A stretch of 64,000 nt of DNA from Aralia elata (taxonomy: Eukaryota; Streptophyta; Magnoliopsida; Apiales; Araliaceae). Both the position numbers and the translations under genes were made by a program. Below are positions 10,310 through 23,100 of this stretch, piece after piece. How positions within the stretch are numbered: position 1 is the first letter of the stretch; the number at the start of each line of letters is the position of its first letter. The stretch is taken from positions 97,823,433 to 97,887,432 of the forward strand of contig CM068384.1 in assembly GCA_034770075.1 (NCBI GenBank), in the 5' to 3' direction. The notes below the pieces were generated by a model. That model had not been told where the DNA came from, searched no databases, and was given only the letters and a program-made list of their open reading frames with translations.

Positions 10310-12406
10310 TTAATCTATGTCTCTGAGCTGGAGCTCCGTTAAGCATAGATCTCTAAAGAAATTAGAAAGTTTTGTCAGTGCTTCAACCACACGTTTCGAC
10401 AACAAGTCAATAAATGCCACGGGGATCAGCTTCTGAATGAAAACGTGACAAGCATGACTTTTTAGACCCCGAAACTTCAGCTCTTCGACTTTACAACACC
10501 TTGCTATATTTGAAGCATATCCATCTGGGAGCTTCAGTCCACTGATCCAATTACATAGCAATATCAACTGCTCTCTGGTCAAAGTATAATCAGCTTTAGG
10601 CGTTACCGTCTTACCACCCTCCTAATACAGCCACAAATGTCCTCGAATGTTCATTTCTACCAAATCAAGTCTCGACTTATTATTGTCCTTTGTTCTACCA
10701 CTGCATCTAGGACTGTATAAAATATGTTATCAAATACATTCTTTTCGGTATGCATCGGATCTAAACAATGACGGATGCAGAGTGTAGCCCAATAAGGCAG
10801 CTCAAAGAACATGCAACGATGGGTCCAGTTGTGAACCTGACCATAACCATAAGCTTGCTCTAGTTTGTGATTCTTCCCTGAAGGTGGAAAATTCAAGTGA
10901 CTAAGCCAACTCAACACTGCTGTCCCAGAAAGACGGTCAGGTACTTGGCGTTTCTCTGTTTTTCGATTGAATTGTCTACTCATCCGTCAATAACGATGTC
11001 CAATAGGCAAAAACTGTCTGGAAGTTGCAAAGAAACTAATTTCCCCCCATGTTTGAGCCGCATAACTTTAATTGACCCCATGCACACGGGACATGACAAG
11101 CCCCCGTGAGTCGACCATCCACTGATCATTCCTAATGCCGAAAAGTCATTTATGGTCCACAGTAAAGCTGCCCTCATTTCAAAGTTTTGTTTAAGAGATA
11201 CATCATAAGTTTGAACCCCTTTATCCCACAACATCTTCAACTCATCAACTAATGGCTTGAGGTAGACATTGATATCTTTACTTGGACTCTTATCACCCGG
11301 AATCAGTAAAGGCATGAACATGTAGGGATCTTTCATGCACATCGAAGGTGGAAGGTTATACACAGCAATAATCACTTGCCAAGTTGAGTAGGGCTTGGTG
11401 TAAGGCCCATTAAACGGATTAAAGCCATCCGTAGCAAGTCCAAGCCTAACATTGCGAACCTCTTTAGCAAACGAGGGGTGCTTTCTATCAAAATTTTTCC
11501 ACTCAAGCCCATCTACCGGGTGCGTCAGTTGACCTTCCACTATGTCCCGTGTTGAGTGCCACCTCATATCATCAGTGGTATGTGTTGACATGAACAACCA
11601 CTGAAGCCTCGGTGCAATGGGAAAGTAACGTAAGATCTTTCTCGCCACGTCTTTTCCCTTTTTCAAGCGTTGTTCATAGTATCTACTTGTACCGCATATA
11701 TCACATGACCTCTTATCTTTATTGTCATCACCGTAATACAACATACAATCATTCTCACAAGCATCAATCTTCTCGTACCCTAGATTGAGTCTTTTGACCA
11801 TTTTCTTTACATCATAGTACGATTCCGGTAACTTATTGCATGCCAGTAAGAACTCCTTCACAAGCAGTTCATTAAAACCTCTCTCGCTGTAGTCATGCTC
11901 GTTCTTGAAGTGTAAAAGATTAGTCACTACAGATAACACAGTGTGTTTTTCGTGTCCGTCATAAAGTGGCATCGCTGATTCATGTAATAACTGATAGAAA
12001 CCCTTAGCCCCGTCATTCGGCTCTTGCTCGACGCTACCATCATCCCTATTTGTATTCCACTGGAAGAATGAACCATCAGCTTCGACTATCATGTTAGTAC
12101 AGTCAAAGGTATCGTCAGCTCTGTATTCCAGTTCGGATTCATGTTCATTCAACTAGGTTTCCCCATGATAGATCTATGTGCTATATAACCCTGCTTGAAC
12201 CCATACGCAAATAGGTCGCACATGACATCACTCATTTCCTTCCACACTTCATTCACACACCTCTTACAAGGACATCTGATCTCATCGCCGCTGACTTGCT
12301 CAAATGCAAAATTGAGAAACTGTTCAACCCCACTACGGTACTCAGAGCTAAGCCCACTCTTATCAGTGGCTACCCTACGTTCCATCCAACTTCGATCAAC
12401 AGACAT
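10310..12406 (-). pseudogene. TNP2-like CACTA transposase, frameshifted
   Basis: It starts at the ATG giving 'MSVDRSWMERR', a transposase-associated domain with the 'CPCKRC' zinc-type motif (12406-12150). A frameshift near 12150 leads into the tnp2 domain (about 12140-11040). Here 'CDICGTSRY', 'ARKILRYFPIAPRLQWLF', 'TTDDMRWHS' and 'LATDGFNPFNG' are typical blocks and 'GGLSCPVC' lies near the end. A second frameshift and a stop precede the 'LDPMHTEKNVFDNIF' block (10983-10657). A further frameshift near 10680 precedes a DUF4218 segment, 'LKSHACHVFIQKLIPVAF' (10582-10310). TNP2 proteins cut and join the element ends. Three or more frameshifts plus stops make this copy inactive. The length and domain order fit the family, though the C-terminal part looks short. 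Confidence 0.92.
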
Positions 12407-12429
12407 CTTGAACAACGGGCTGCTATATA

Positions 12430-14224
12430 TATATATATAGAAAGTTAGGGAAACACAATTAAGTATTCGGGTTAATGTATATGTATGCTTATGAGTTTCC
12501 TAACTTCATCTCCCACTAAAATTAAATGTACTATGAAATGATACAATGTGTTCAAGTTTGTTATCAAAATTTTATTAACATGTCACCCACTATTAAATTG
12601 AGAATTTATTATTTTCTTGAAGTGTGTCACTATTAATATTAATATTTAATCAACTAACTTATTAATATTAATTATAAACTAACTAGTATATTAATTAAAT
12701 GTATTTACAATAAATTAAGAATCAATAATTAAACTTTAAAATTTATTGATGTATTAACTAAAATTAATGTATTATAACTTACAAATTACAATAATGAATA
12801 AGTAAAAATTTATAATTTATTGAATCATTGTTGAATAATTATAAATTTATAACTTTAAGTAAAACTTAAATAGTAATCAAGAATGAGTTGGTTATAAATA
12901 TTTGTCTTCAAATTTTTTAAAAATATATTTTCAAATCATCAAAAAATGTCTTCAAATCTTCAAAAAATAATTGTCTTCAAATCTTAAAAAAAATATCTTC
13001 AATCTTCAAAAAAAATTAATACATGATCTGAATTAAATTCAAGATGATAGAAAATAAATTCATAAATTGTAATAAAATTAATAAATTGTAATAATTGTAT
13101 TATTAAGGGATGCCAAAGGCTAAGGCTACATTGATCAGAAAATATGACCTTCTCTTCTTGAACCAGCTACTTACTAAATCAATCTTATTGATTTCACAAC
13201 CCATAACTTGACTTCTGATAATAAATAAATAAATAAATAAATTATCAAGCAGTTGAGTTAGTCGATGACAATCAATGCCCAAGATTTTCAGTACAATTAA
13301 AACCAAAATCTGATTCTTATAAACATTCAAAATCAAAATTCATGCAATGTTCTTTTAACATAAGAAATGTTAAAGAATTGCATATTATACATGCATACAT
13401 TGTTTATATCTCGTAATAATCACTAAATCCTATAACAAATTAAATAATAAAAAATGAACCAGCACTAATTCCACAAAATAATTTGCTCTGTATAACTAAT
13501 AGAAGTAACAACATTTCATCCAGTTAACTGATTGAATCATTCAATATAGTTCATTCGCTGGTTGTAAAACTAAATCATAATGGGTTTCTGGAATTTGCAT
13601 AATTAGGATATAAAATATAATAAAAGGAAAGGAAAAAAAATCAAAAGGGGAGGAAAAACCCAACTGGGGTGATGAAAATGAGCTAGTATTTGATTAATTC
13701 CATGGCCAAACAGAAAGAACTCATTGCTACAATTGGTATTATTACTACTGGCTTTGAAGAAATCCGTGGGGAGAAATTTGTGGGAGATAGGAGAGAGAAT
13801 AACAGAACAAATGGGAGCCTATGTATAGGAATACTCATGGATAGCCGCTTACAGAAAATGAGAAACAAACCAAAGCAAATGTATGCTCAAATCAGAAACA
13901 AACCAAAGCAAATGTATGCTCCAACTGAAATACATACGAGCTTGCACAAAGCTACATCAAATAGGCGAAAAATTTAAACCTTAACTTACCAGGATCGAAC
14001 GCAGAGGAAAATTAATTTGCCCAAATCTGTGAGCTAACCACGCCTTTGCCTCGCCTCCGTTAGCCCAAACCACTTGTTCAAGCCGCTGCCGGTAGCGACA
14101 ATCTCCACCGGTGAGTTCGACGTCGAGGGAAGGAGGGAGAGAGAAATTATTTGCCGCTAAAATTTGGGATTGGTATCAGAAATTTTAATCGTTGCCATCG
14201 AGGCTAGGGATTTAATTTAAGAAG
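12430..14224. other. CACTA non-coding or unrecognised interior
   Basis: 12430-13680 is very AT-rich and has no reading frame of note. 13690-14130 holds short frames with no recognisable domain and a 31-bp direct repeat ('aaacaaaccaaagcaaatgt', twice, near 13862 and 13893). It probably includes the upstream region of the transposase. A second CACTA gene was looked for and not recognised. Confidence 0.5.
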
Positions 14225-14540
14225 TCATTAGCGACGGCCTAGCCGTCGACAATGACCCCCGTCGATCTAGACTCATTGGCGACGGCATCCCTGTCGATAA
14301 TAGCATTTTAGTCCCGTCGCCAATGTGTTTCCCTCCTCTGCGAAATTATGGCGCCAAATTAATGTCATTAGCGACGGCATTCAACCCATTCGCGACGGCA
14401 TACCGTCGATCAATACGCTGGATTTGGAGGAACAGGTCATTATCGACGGCTGTCATTGGCGACGGCATCCCCGTCGTTAATGATGTCATTGGCGACGGCA
14501 GGACGCCGTCGTTAATGACAGCCGTCGCTAATGACCAACT
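14225..14540. repeat. CACTA right subterminal repeat array
   Basis: About a dozen copies of 'cattagcgacggc' or 'cattggcgacggc' and inverses between 14225 and 14530, denser than at the left end. Confidence 0.88.
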
Positions 14541-14741
14541 TTTTTGTAGTGATTCTTCAACTCAAAAGTATTATTTTTCAGAATGAAAAGATTACTCAAG
14601 CTATCAAGCAAAATCATCAAGGATCAAATCATCATCTCTCCCAGCAGTGGCATCTAGAGGTGGAACCAGGGGGCGAGGGGGGTCATATGACCCCCTACAG
14701 CCTACCAATGTGGGACTAAAGAAAAATGGGCACTTGGTTAT

Positions 14742-17700
14742 TGTGACACCCCCAAATCCAGGTTTCCAAACCTCGAATTCGGTGCTCACGATACTCAATG
14801 ACAAACATACTTTCTAACTAAATGCGGAATAATAAACATACATTGTTTATCAAATAGAAATAAAGTCTTACAATCTTGGTCCCAAGGTTCTTTAACCTTA
14901 ACATAACAGGTACTCTTAATACAAATAAAGGTTCACTAAATCAGACAACATTCAATAACAACTAGTATATAGGCACTATCGGGCATCTACTCTTGCACCT
15001 TCCCTTTTCCTTTGTCTCCCCTAGACGTTTCTGCCTTAGCTGAAATGAAGATCATGATATAGCAAGGGTAAGCAACTAATTTGCTTAGCAAGTATATACA
15101 CAAAGAAATATATCATGATAGAAGGAAATTTCGCTTTCAATGTTCAACAACAGTATAAGAGTGTGGAGGAGCATTGATTTAATAAACAACAGTTGAATAT
15201 TCGAATAATTGAATGACAATTACTGAGTGGTTTGAAATAACCAAGGACGTTTTCCAAGGTTCTCAGCATATAAGCTGGACCTCTTAAAAAGTTTTGGTAA
15301 TCGAGGGGATCAGCCTCTCATACCCCGTGATTTATGCATAAACACTTAATAACCGACATTGATATCATGCCTTAAATCAAATTTATCCTTTGCTCAGCCA
15401 AGAGTTCTTACATGACAATATAATAAGAACAGCTTTTAAAATACCTTTGATTTAACAAATTAGACATGCTTGATCTAGCTGATACAAATAGCATAGATCT
15501 ATCTTATAAATAATTCATGCCTGAAAGAACTTCAATTGAATATACAGTTCAATAATAATAGGGCACGAAAATAATTGCACAAGGTGCGAGTCTCAATAAC
15601 CAGTATAGATGTGAATAATCAACAATAATTATTCACTAACATGCTTCGAAAGTAATAACTCGAGTTTGAGTTAGGGAACTTGCCTGTTTGCTCAGCTACA
15701 ATAATTCTAGCTTTAACTATTTGGCCTTGAAGAGTTAACCTAACATAGATAATGTCGGTCTATCAATTAGTACTGCGTAGTTATACGCCGATACGCTTAC
15801 TTATGCTATTTATTTAATAATTTAAGAAATTCACATAACACACAGTAAATAAACTATAGCAAATTTCATACGGCACTTAATTGGCTTTTAGGTTGATGGT
15901 TTAAATAAATCAACCGTGTATCCCTTAAGTAATAAACACTTATTAATCCCTTAAACAATTAATTATAATCGTTTAATTAATTAACCTTACTTTTTCTTAA
16001 TTAATATTCATTTATTAAACCTTTAAACAATTAATTATAATTGTCTAATTAATGAGCTATTTAACTCTCTCTATTTTATTAACTCCATCTTCATTTAATT
16101 ACTATTAAATAGTAATTAATTAATTATCTTTAGTTATTATTAATAGTAATTAATAACTAATTATATTCATTTATTATTTAATTATTAATTAAATAATAAT
16201 CGAATTATAAATTTTTAATTGTCTTTAATTATTATTTAAGATTAAATAATCATTAATTAGGTTTGTTTATTATTTAAAGCTTAATCAAATAATAATTAAT
16301 TAGTGAGTAACAATTATCTTTAGTTATTATTTAATAATAAATAATAACTAATTATATTTATTTATTATTTAAAGTTAATAAATAGAAAAAAAAATAATAA
16401 TTATTTAGTAAATATGAATTACCTTTAGTTAATAACTAATTATTTACTGTTAATCAAATAATAATTAAATAATTAGTAAGTAATAATTATCTTTAGTTAT
16501 TATTTAATAATAAATAATAACTAATTAAGTTTATTTATTATTACGTATTAACTTCGTTCTTATTCAATTTAATAATATTTATTATCTTTATTTATTATTT
16601 ATTGATAAATAATAAATAATTATCTTATTAACTATATGCATACTTAACTATTATTTAATATTAATTAAACAATAATTAAATATTTATTATCTTTATTTAT
16701 TATTTATTGATAAATAATAAATAATTACTCTATTAATTTCATTTATTATTATTTAACATTAATAAAATATTTGTTAACTTTATTTATTATGCATTGATAA
16801 AAATTATTATATTAACTCAATTAAATATCAACAATTAAGCCAACAGTAGTCGTTAAATCTTCATTAGGCAAAAGTGGTTTAACAGTCATTTATTCCCTAA
16901 TGAATCGCACAACCTGTTTCAAAATTTGTTCAATTGTGGCATAATTCAGTCACTGAATCAAACCCTTACAATTATTTTCAGCCCAAGCCAAAACAAAATA
17001 ACATAAACCCATCCCAGATTTTAACCCAAACAACAATACCAGATTTTTCCTAAATCGAAACCAAACAGTATAATACTGTGTATATATCAACCAATTCAAT
17101 GTACCATTACAGTGTATAAAACCTCCAATTTCACACCAAAAATGCAGTACAGAGTATAATATATAACCCACACAGTCGGCCATATCAATCCAGTTACAAA
17201 AAAAAAAAATCTACATAACCTAACACCAAACTATCTCAGCACAAACGACAACACCAATCCAAGTTCAAAAGAAGGAAATTCATCCACAACCCTATATAAA
17301 ACTTATCATAGTACAATATCAACTCAACACAGTGTTATAAACGAACCCAATTGGTAACATAATACAAGTATAGAAAAAAAAAAATTCCCAAAAACTAGAC
17401 CCACAAGAATTCGGCAGCTTGGTATACCTTGGGATAGTTCGAATTGCTATCTTCCCTCTTCTCCCAAAATACAAAGTCCAGCCGATGGCTCCCTTGGTTC
17501 CTCCCCTTGCTGCGACTGCCCTCCCTTAAAAAAAATTAACAGCTAGGTTTAGGGTTTGGGGGAAGGGTTTCAATTTATAGAGGGATACATGCCCAATTTT
17601 GCCGGTTAATACCCAATTAAACGAGGCAATACCCCAGGGTTGGAGAAGGGTAGGCGAGCGGCAGTCGGCATCAGTCATACTCGAACCCAGCTAGCTCAGT

Positions 17701-18600
17701 CGACAGCTTCCCCCTCCGTGTCGCGCAGTCCCGTCGGTCGAATCGCCGAAAGCTTAGGACCCTTGGTCCGTTTGATTGTGGCTCGGTCGTTCATGACCTC
17801 GCCTGCTCTGTCCGCCTCGAACCCCGGTTCGCCCACCGGTCACCGCGCCTCCCTCTTGGTCCAATGGTCGGTCGCCGCTTCCCGTCGTGTCGTCGGTCCC
17901 TTCGCCCTCACACACCGACGCCAGTCCTCCTTCCCTTGCTCGATTGATGGATGGGATTTCTTTTTCTCTCGATTGACTGATCTCTCCAATTTGGTTTGCT
18001 GCTTTGAAATCCCTTTCCCAAACGATTTTGCCGGTTGTCCCCAAATTAAAGGAAAACGGGTTCAACCCATTTTGGTTTGACTCAACCCGGCTGGGTTAAG
18101 GTTTGGGCTCAACCCAATTGTTGGGCCGGTAAAAATAAAAAATGGCGCGGCCCAAAAGGAATAAAAGGAAATCGGGTTCAATGAAAAACTTGGGTCCAAT
18201 CCAATAAATCAAAACAATGGGTTAATAAAAGAAAAGTGACCCAAATTAAATTAATCACGTTGTATTTCTAATTAAATAACTAACCAAATTAATTGTTTAT
18301 TCAAAATATGTATTTTTAACCATAATTCCTTATTCGAATTATTTAATCCAAAAATGATAAAATTATTTATTCAATTCCTTCCCAAATTTTCTTACCAATC
18401 AATTGTTAGGGATTAAGTCATTAATTTATTTAAACAATTAATGAGCCTCTTTAATGCAAAGAAAATTAGTGGACCACATAATTATATAATTAAATAATAA
18501 TACCTACACGGATCCAATTAAATTTGTAAAATTAAATAAAAACGAATTTTATTTATCAAAATAAATTGGGTACAACGTTTGAAAATTCCCGGACATTACA
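14742..18600 (-). repeat. Tekay 3' LTR (3859 bp)
   Basis: Begins 'tgtgacacccccaaatcc' and ends 'cccggacattaca' on the plus strand, giving TG...CA termini. Against the other LTR I found five substitutions and four homopolymer-type indels; the indels sum to the 2-bp length difference. On the minus strand, U3 runs from 18600 to the TATA box at 17573-17579, with R/U5 below it. Confidence 0.97.
15900..16830. repeat. Extremely AT-rich, self-complementary LTR segment
   Basis: About 900 bp made mostly of 'taattatta', 'tttagttattattaata' and 'aataataaataat' variants in both orientations, able to fold on itself. It lies in the R/U5 part of the LTR; an identical copy is at about 25410-26340 in the other LTR. 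No coding content. Confidence 0.8.
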
Positions 18601-18613
18601 TCCTCTCCCCCTT
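18601..18613 (-). other. Tekay polypurine tract
   Basis: The minus strand reads 'AAGGGGGAGAGGA' directly upstream of the 3' LTR start 'TGTAATGTCC'. This is the expected primer position for plus-strand DNA synthesis. Just upstream is the 'CCGAGGACGGAATTTTTAT' motif typical of plant gypsy elements. Confidence 0.9.
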
Positions 18614-18647
18614 ATAAAAATTCCGTCCTCGGAATTTCAACCTAAGG

Positions 18648-20102
18648 TTACTCAAATAACTGAGGGTAATTCGCTCTCATCTTCTCTTCGAGTTCCCACG
18701 TGGCTTCTTCCACCGCGTGATTCCTCCAGAGTACTTTAACCGAATGAATGACTTTATTCCTCAGTGTCTGTTCCTTCCTATCTAGGATTTGAACAGGAAT
18801 CTCCTCGTACGATAAGTCCTTTTCGACTTGAATTGGCTCATAGGAAATGACATGCTTGTAATCTGGCTTATACGGGCGCAACACTGATACATGAAACACG
18901 TTGTGAATGTGCTCAAGTTCAGGAGGTAATGCTACCTCGTACGCCACTTCTCCTATTCTCCTTAATATTTCAAAAGGTCCTATGAACCTAGGGCTCAGCT
19001 TGCCCTTCTTCCCAAAACGGATCTTCCCTTTCCAGGGAGATACCTTCAAAAACACATAACTACCAACTTCAAAGTCTCTTTTCTGACGATGTAAGTCAGC
19101 GTACTTCTTCTGACGATCCTGGGCTGCTACTAACCGTTGTCTTATTACTTTAATGATTTCCACGGTTTGTTGTACCAATTCTGGTCCCAACAATCTCCGT
19201 TCACCAACTTCATCCCAACACAACGGCGTCCGACACTTTCTTCCATATAATGCTTCGTACGGTGGCATACCGATGCTAGCGTGATAACTATTGTTGTAAG
19301 CGAACTCTACCAAGGGCAAATGATCGTCCCAGCTGCCACTTAAGTCCATCACAACTGCCCGGAGCATATCCTCTAAAGTTTGAATTGTTCGCTCACTCTG
19401 ACCATCAGTCTGAGGATGATACGCCGTACTCATTCTCAACTGTGTTCCCATCCTTTCCTGCAGACTTCTCCAAAAATTTGACGTGAAGCGCGGATCTCTG
19501 TCAGATACAATAGACACCGGTACTCCATGTCGCGATACTATCTCCTTCACATAAAGTTTCGCCAACTGTTCCAATTTGTACCTGATCTTGATCGGTAGAA
19601 AATGGGCAGACTTGGTCAAACGATCTACGATCACCCAGATGGCGTCTAGACCCTTTTGTGTTGTCGGGAGTCCTACCACAAAATCCATAGTGATGTGCTC
19701 CCACTTCCACTCGGGAATCTCTAAAGGTTGCAACAATCCGCTCGGCCGTTGGTGCTCTGCCTTGACCCTCTGACAAGTTAAACACCGGCTGACGAATTCT
19801 GCAACTTCCCCTTTCAAATGCGGCCACCAATAATGTTGACGAAGATCTTGATACATCTTGGTGCTACCCGGATGTACCGAAAATCTCGTATTATGGGCCT
19901 CCTGCAATATTTCTTCCCTTAAGTCTGGTACATAGGGTATCCAGATCCTTCCCTCGAATCTCAGCAGACCTGTGCTGTCAACCTTGAACTTCAACGTTTT
20001 ACCTTCTGACAGTTGCTTTTTAATGCCAATGCATTCTTCATCAAATTCTTGAGCCTCCTTTATCTTATCCAGTAGAGTCGGACCCACTGTCACGGTGAAC
20101 AA
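18648..20102 (-). pseudogene. Tekay integrase and chromodomain-like region (out of frame with the upstream part)
   Basis: A 484-codon open frame with no ATG of its own at the start; it opens at a TTG just after the frameshift. Residues about 70-110 hold the HHCC zinc-binding region (H70, H77, C107, C110). The catalytic core has D140, D201 ('SDRD') and E237 ('SERT'). The C-terminus has the 'GPFEILRRIGEVAYEVALP' block and 'HNVFHVSVLRPY', then a chromodomain-like tail ending 'EEATWELEEKM'. Integrase inserts the DNA copy, and in chromoviruses the tail steers insertion towards certain chromatin. All recognised motifs are intact. The region is called broken only because it sits one base out of frame with RNase H, at a run of five A on the minus strand (20103-20107). 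Confidence 0.93.
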
Positions 20103-23100
20103 TTTTTCGTTCCGTCTCCGTCGGATACTTAACCTCCAGTCCTAGGCGTTCAAAGTCCCTTATCAGTTCTGCCTGAGTTGTAAGCCTCATTAATTTCTCT
20201 CTGCCTTTCCTACTCAGGGCATCCGCTACTACATTTGCTTTGCCTGGATGGTACAGAATCTCACAATCGTAATCCTTGATCAATTCTAACCATCGGCGCT
20301 GCCTCATATTCAGCTCCTTCTGAGTGAAGATATATTTCAGACTTTTGTGATCTGTATATATCTCGCACTTCTCTCCATATAAGTAGTGCCTCCAAATCTT
20401 CAAGGCAAACACTACTGCTGCTAACTCCAGATCATGAGTCGGGTATCCCTTCTCATAGTCCTTCAGCCGGCGTGAAGCGTACGCAATGACCCTGCCGTGC
20501 TGCATTAGTACACAACCAAGGCCCTTGTGTGACGCATCACTGTATACTACAAAACCCCCAGTGTCGTCCGGTAATGCCAACACTGGTGCTTGGCTAAGTC
20601 TCTTCTTCAGCTCCAAGAAACTCTCCTCGCATTTCTCTGTCCAAACGAACTTTACCGTCTTTCTGGTCAGATTGGTCAATGGTGATGCTATCTTTGAAAA
20701 ATCCTGGATGAATCTCCGATAGTATCCCGCTAACCCAAGGAAACTTCTGATCTCCGTTGGTGTCTTCGGTTGCTCCCAGTTGATAATGGCTTCCACCTTT
20801 GCTGGGTCTACTGAAACACCACTATTGTCAATGACGTGTCCAAGAAACTGCACCCTCTGCAACCAAAATTCACACTTCGAAAATTTTGCGTACAATTTCT
20901 CCCTTCTTAATGCCTCCAGGGCAATCCTTAAGTGTTCCGCATGTTCTTCCTCTGACACTGAATACACCAAGATATCATCGATGAATACTACCACGAACTT
21001 GTCCAAATACTGCTTGAACACTCTGTTCATCATATCCATGAATGCCGCTGGTGCATTTGTCAGGCCAAATGACATAACCAGAAACTCAAAATGTCCATAA
21101 CGAGTTCTGAATGCCGTCTTCGGAATATCCTCCTGTCTCACCCTTAGTTGATGATAGCCCGTCCTTAAATCGATCTTCGAAAAGTATTTCGCTCCCTTGA
21201 GTTGATCAAACAGATCGTCTATTCTGGGTAGCGGATACCTATTCTTAATCGTAACTTTGTTCAACTCACGGTAGTCGATACAAAGCCTCATCGAGCCATC
21301 CTTCTTCTTTACGAACAGAACTGGCGCTCCCCATGGTGACACGCTCGGCCTGATATAACCCCTGTCTAACAGTTCTTGCAGTTGAACCATCAGTTCTTTC
21401 ATCTCTACTGGTGCCATTCGGTAAGGCGCCTTAGATATCGGTGCCGTCCCGGGTACCAAGTCGATTGCAAATTCTATCTCCCTATCCGGTGGCAGTCCCG
21501 GAAGTTCATCTGGGAAGACATCAGCGAATTCCCTTACAACGGGTATCTGACTCAGTTCCCCCTCGACCCGTCGAGTATCTACCACGTGAGCCAAATAACC
21601 TATACAACCCTTCTTAAGCAATCTCTTCGCTTGCATCATCGTCAGACAACAAGATTGTCTCGGCGATTTACTACCATAGAACACCACCTTCGACTTACCC
21701 GGAGTCTGCAGGTGTATGCACTTTTTCTTACAGTCAATGACCGCCCCGTGGCTCGCTAACCAATCCATCCCAAGGATTACATCGAATTCTCCAAGACGAA
21801 TTGGCAACAAGTCCACGTTAAGCTTAAACCCTCTCACATCAGCACAACAATTCTTATAAATGTAGTTCACGGGGATAATCTCTTTGTTCGCTACTTCTAC
21901 ATTCATCGGGTGTTCTAACAGTTCATTAGGCAAATTAAGTCTTTGAGCAAATTCATCAGAAACAAAAGAACATGAAGCTCCCGAATCAAATAGCACATAG
22001 GCATCTATGTTGTTGATTGGAATAATACCTGACACCACATCTCTGGATGCCACAGCATCTTGTATTGTCATATTGAAGGTCCTCGTTGTTGGCTTATTTG
22101 GCTGGGCTGGTCCTCCACTGGTTGTCCTCGAGTTGTTGCCCCTATTGCCGTTTCCGCCACCCAAGTTCCTCTTTCGGGGACATTCCTTGCTCCGATGTCC
22201 TAACTCTCCACAATTGAAACAACCTCCCTTCTTTGCCTTAGGACAATTGGGCGAGATATGCCCTTCTTGCCCACAGGTATAACAAACCATCTTTCCCCTC
22301 ATGCACTCTCCCGAGTGACCCTTTCCGCATTTCCCACATACCGGCCTCTTCTGCTGCGTGTTCCCTTGCTGCATTTCAGAATTGCTACCCCCACTGCTCC
22401 ATTGGCGCTTCCTGTTGTTGCTGCCACCACTACTAACATTCACATTTCCTCCTTCTACCTTCTTCTTGTTTCTTTCCCGATTATATCTTGAAACCGCTTC
22501 ACTTCCACCTTCAGCAATGAGAGCTTTCTCCAGCAAGGTTGAGAACGATGTAATTTGCAAAACCGCTACCTTACTGTAGATCCACGGCTTTAATCCATTC
22601 TCGAATCTCCTGGCCTTCCTCACCTCAGTGTCTACCTGATGTGGGGCGAATCTAGCCAATTCATTGAATTTTGCGGCGTACTCTGACACTGACAAGTTTT
22701 CCTGCTTCAATTCTAAAAACTTGATCTCCATTTTTGCCTGCGTACTCTCAGGGAAGTAATTCTCGAAAAACAACGTCTTGAATGCTTCCCACGCCACGAC
22801 TCCAGTTCCAGCTTTGTTCTGATTGGCTTCCCACCAGAAGTTAGCCTCACCTTTCATTAAGTAAGTAGCAAAAACTGTCTTTTGCTCCTCAGCGACTCTA
22901 GCGATGACAAAGGCCTTTTCAATCTCCTTTATCCATGACTGGGCCTCTATCGGGTCCGCTGTTCCTCTAAACTCCGGAGGCCCTACTGCCTTGAAGTCTT
23001 TAAAATTGGCTAAGTGGTTGCCTGCCTGGTTTCCTGTAGTAGTGGTTTGATTCCGCAAGGCTTCTGCCATCATGTTCACAAAATCTTGCATTGGGTTTGG

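Larger units (their letters stand above)
9860..14551 (-). mobile_element. CACTA (En/Spm) DNA transposon, 4.69 kb
   Basis: The termini are 'cactacaaaaaaa' at 9860 and its inverse 'tttttgtagtg' ending at 14551, flanked by the 3-bp duplication 'att' (9857-9859 and 14552-14554). Both subterminal regions are filled with 'cattggcgacggc'-type repeats in both orientations, the binding-site arrays typical of CACTA elements. A TNP2-like transposase lies on the minus strand at 10310-12406. It interrupts the left part of hAT-1. Confidence 0.95.

Noticed and set aside
17640..18080. 146-residue (+) and 103-residue (-) open frames in the LTR, with copies at 27146-27586
   Set aside because: They overlap on opposite strands in a GC-rich block where stops are rare, have no known domain and lie in U3. 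Their repetition only reflects the two LTRs.
20486..22579. Several plus-strand open frames
   Set aside because: They are antisense to the Tekay polyprotein and are low-stop shadows of its coding frame.
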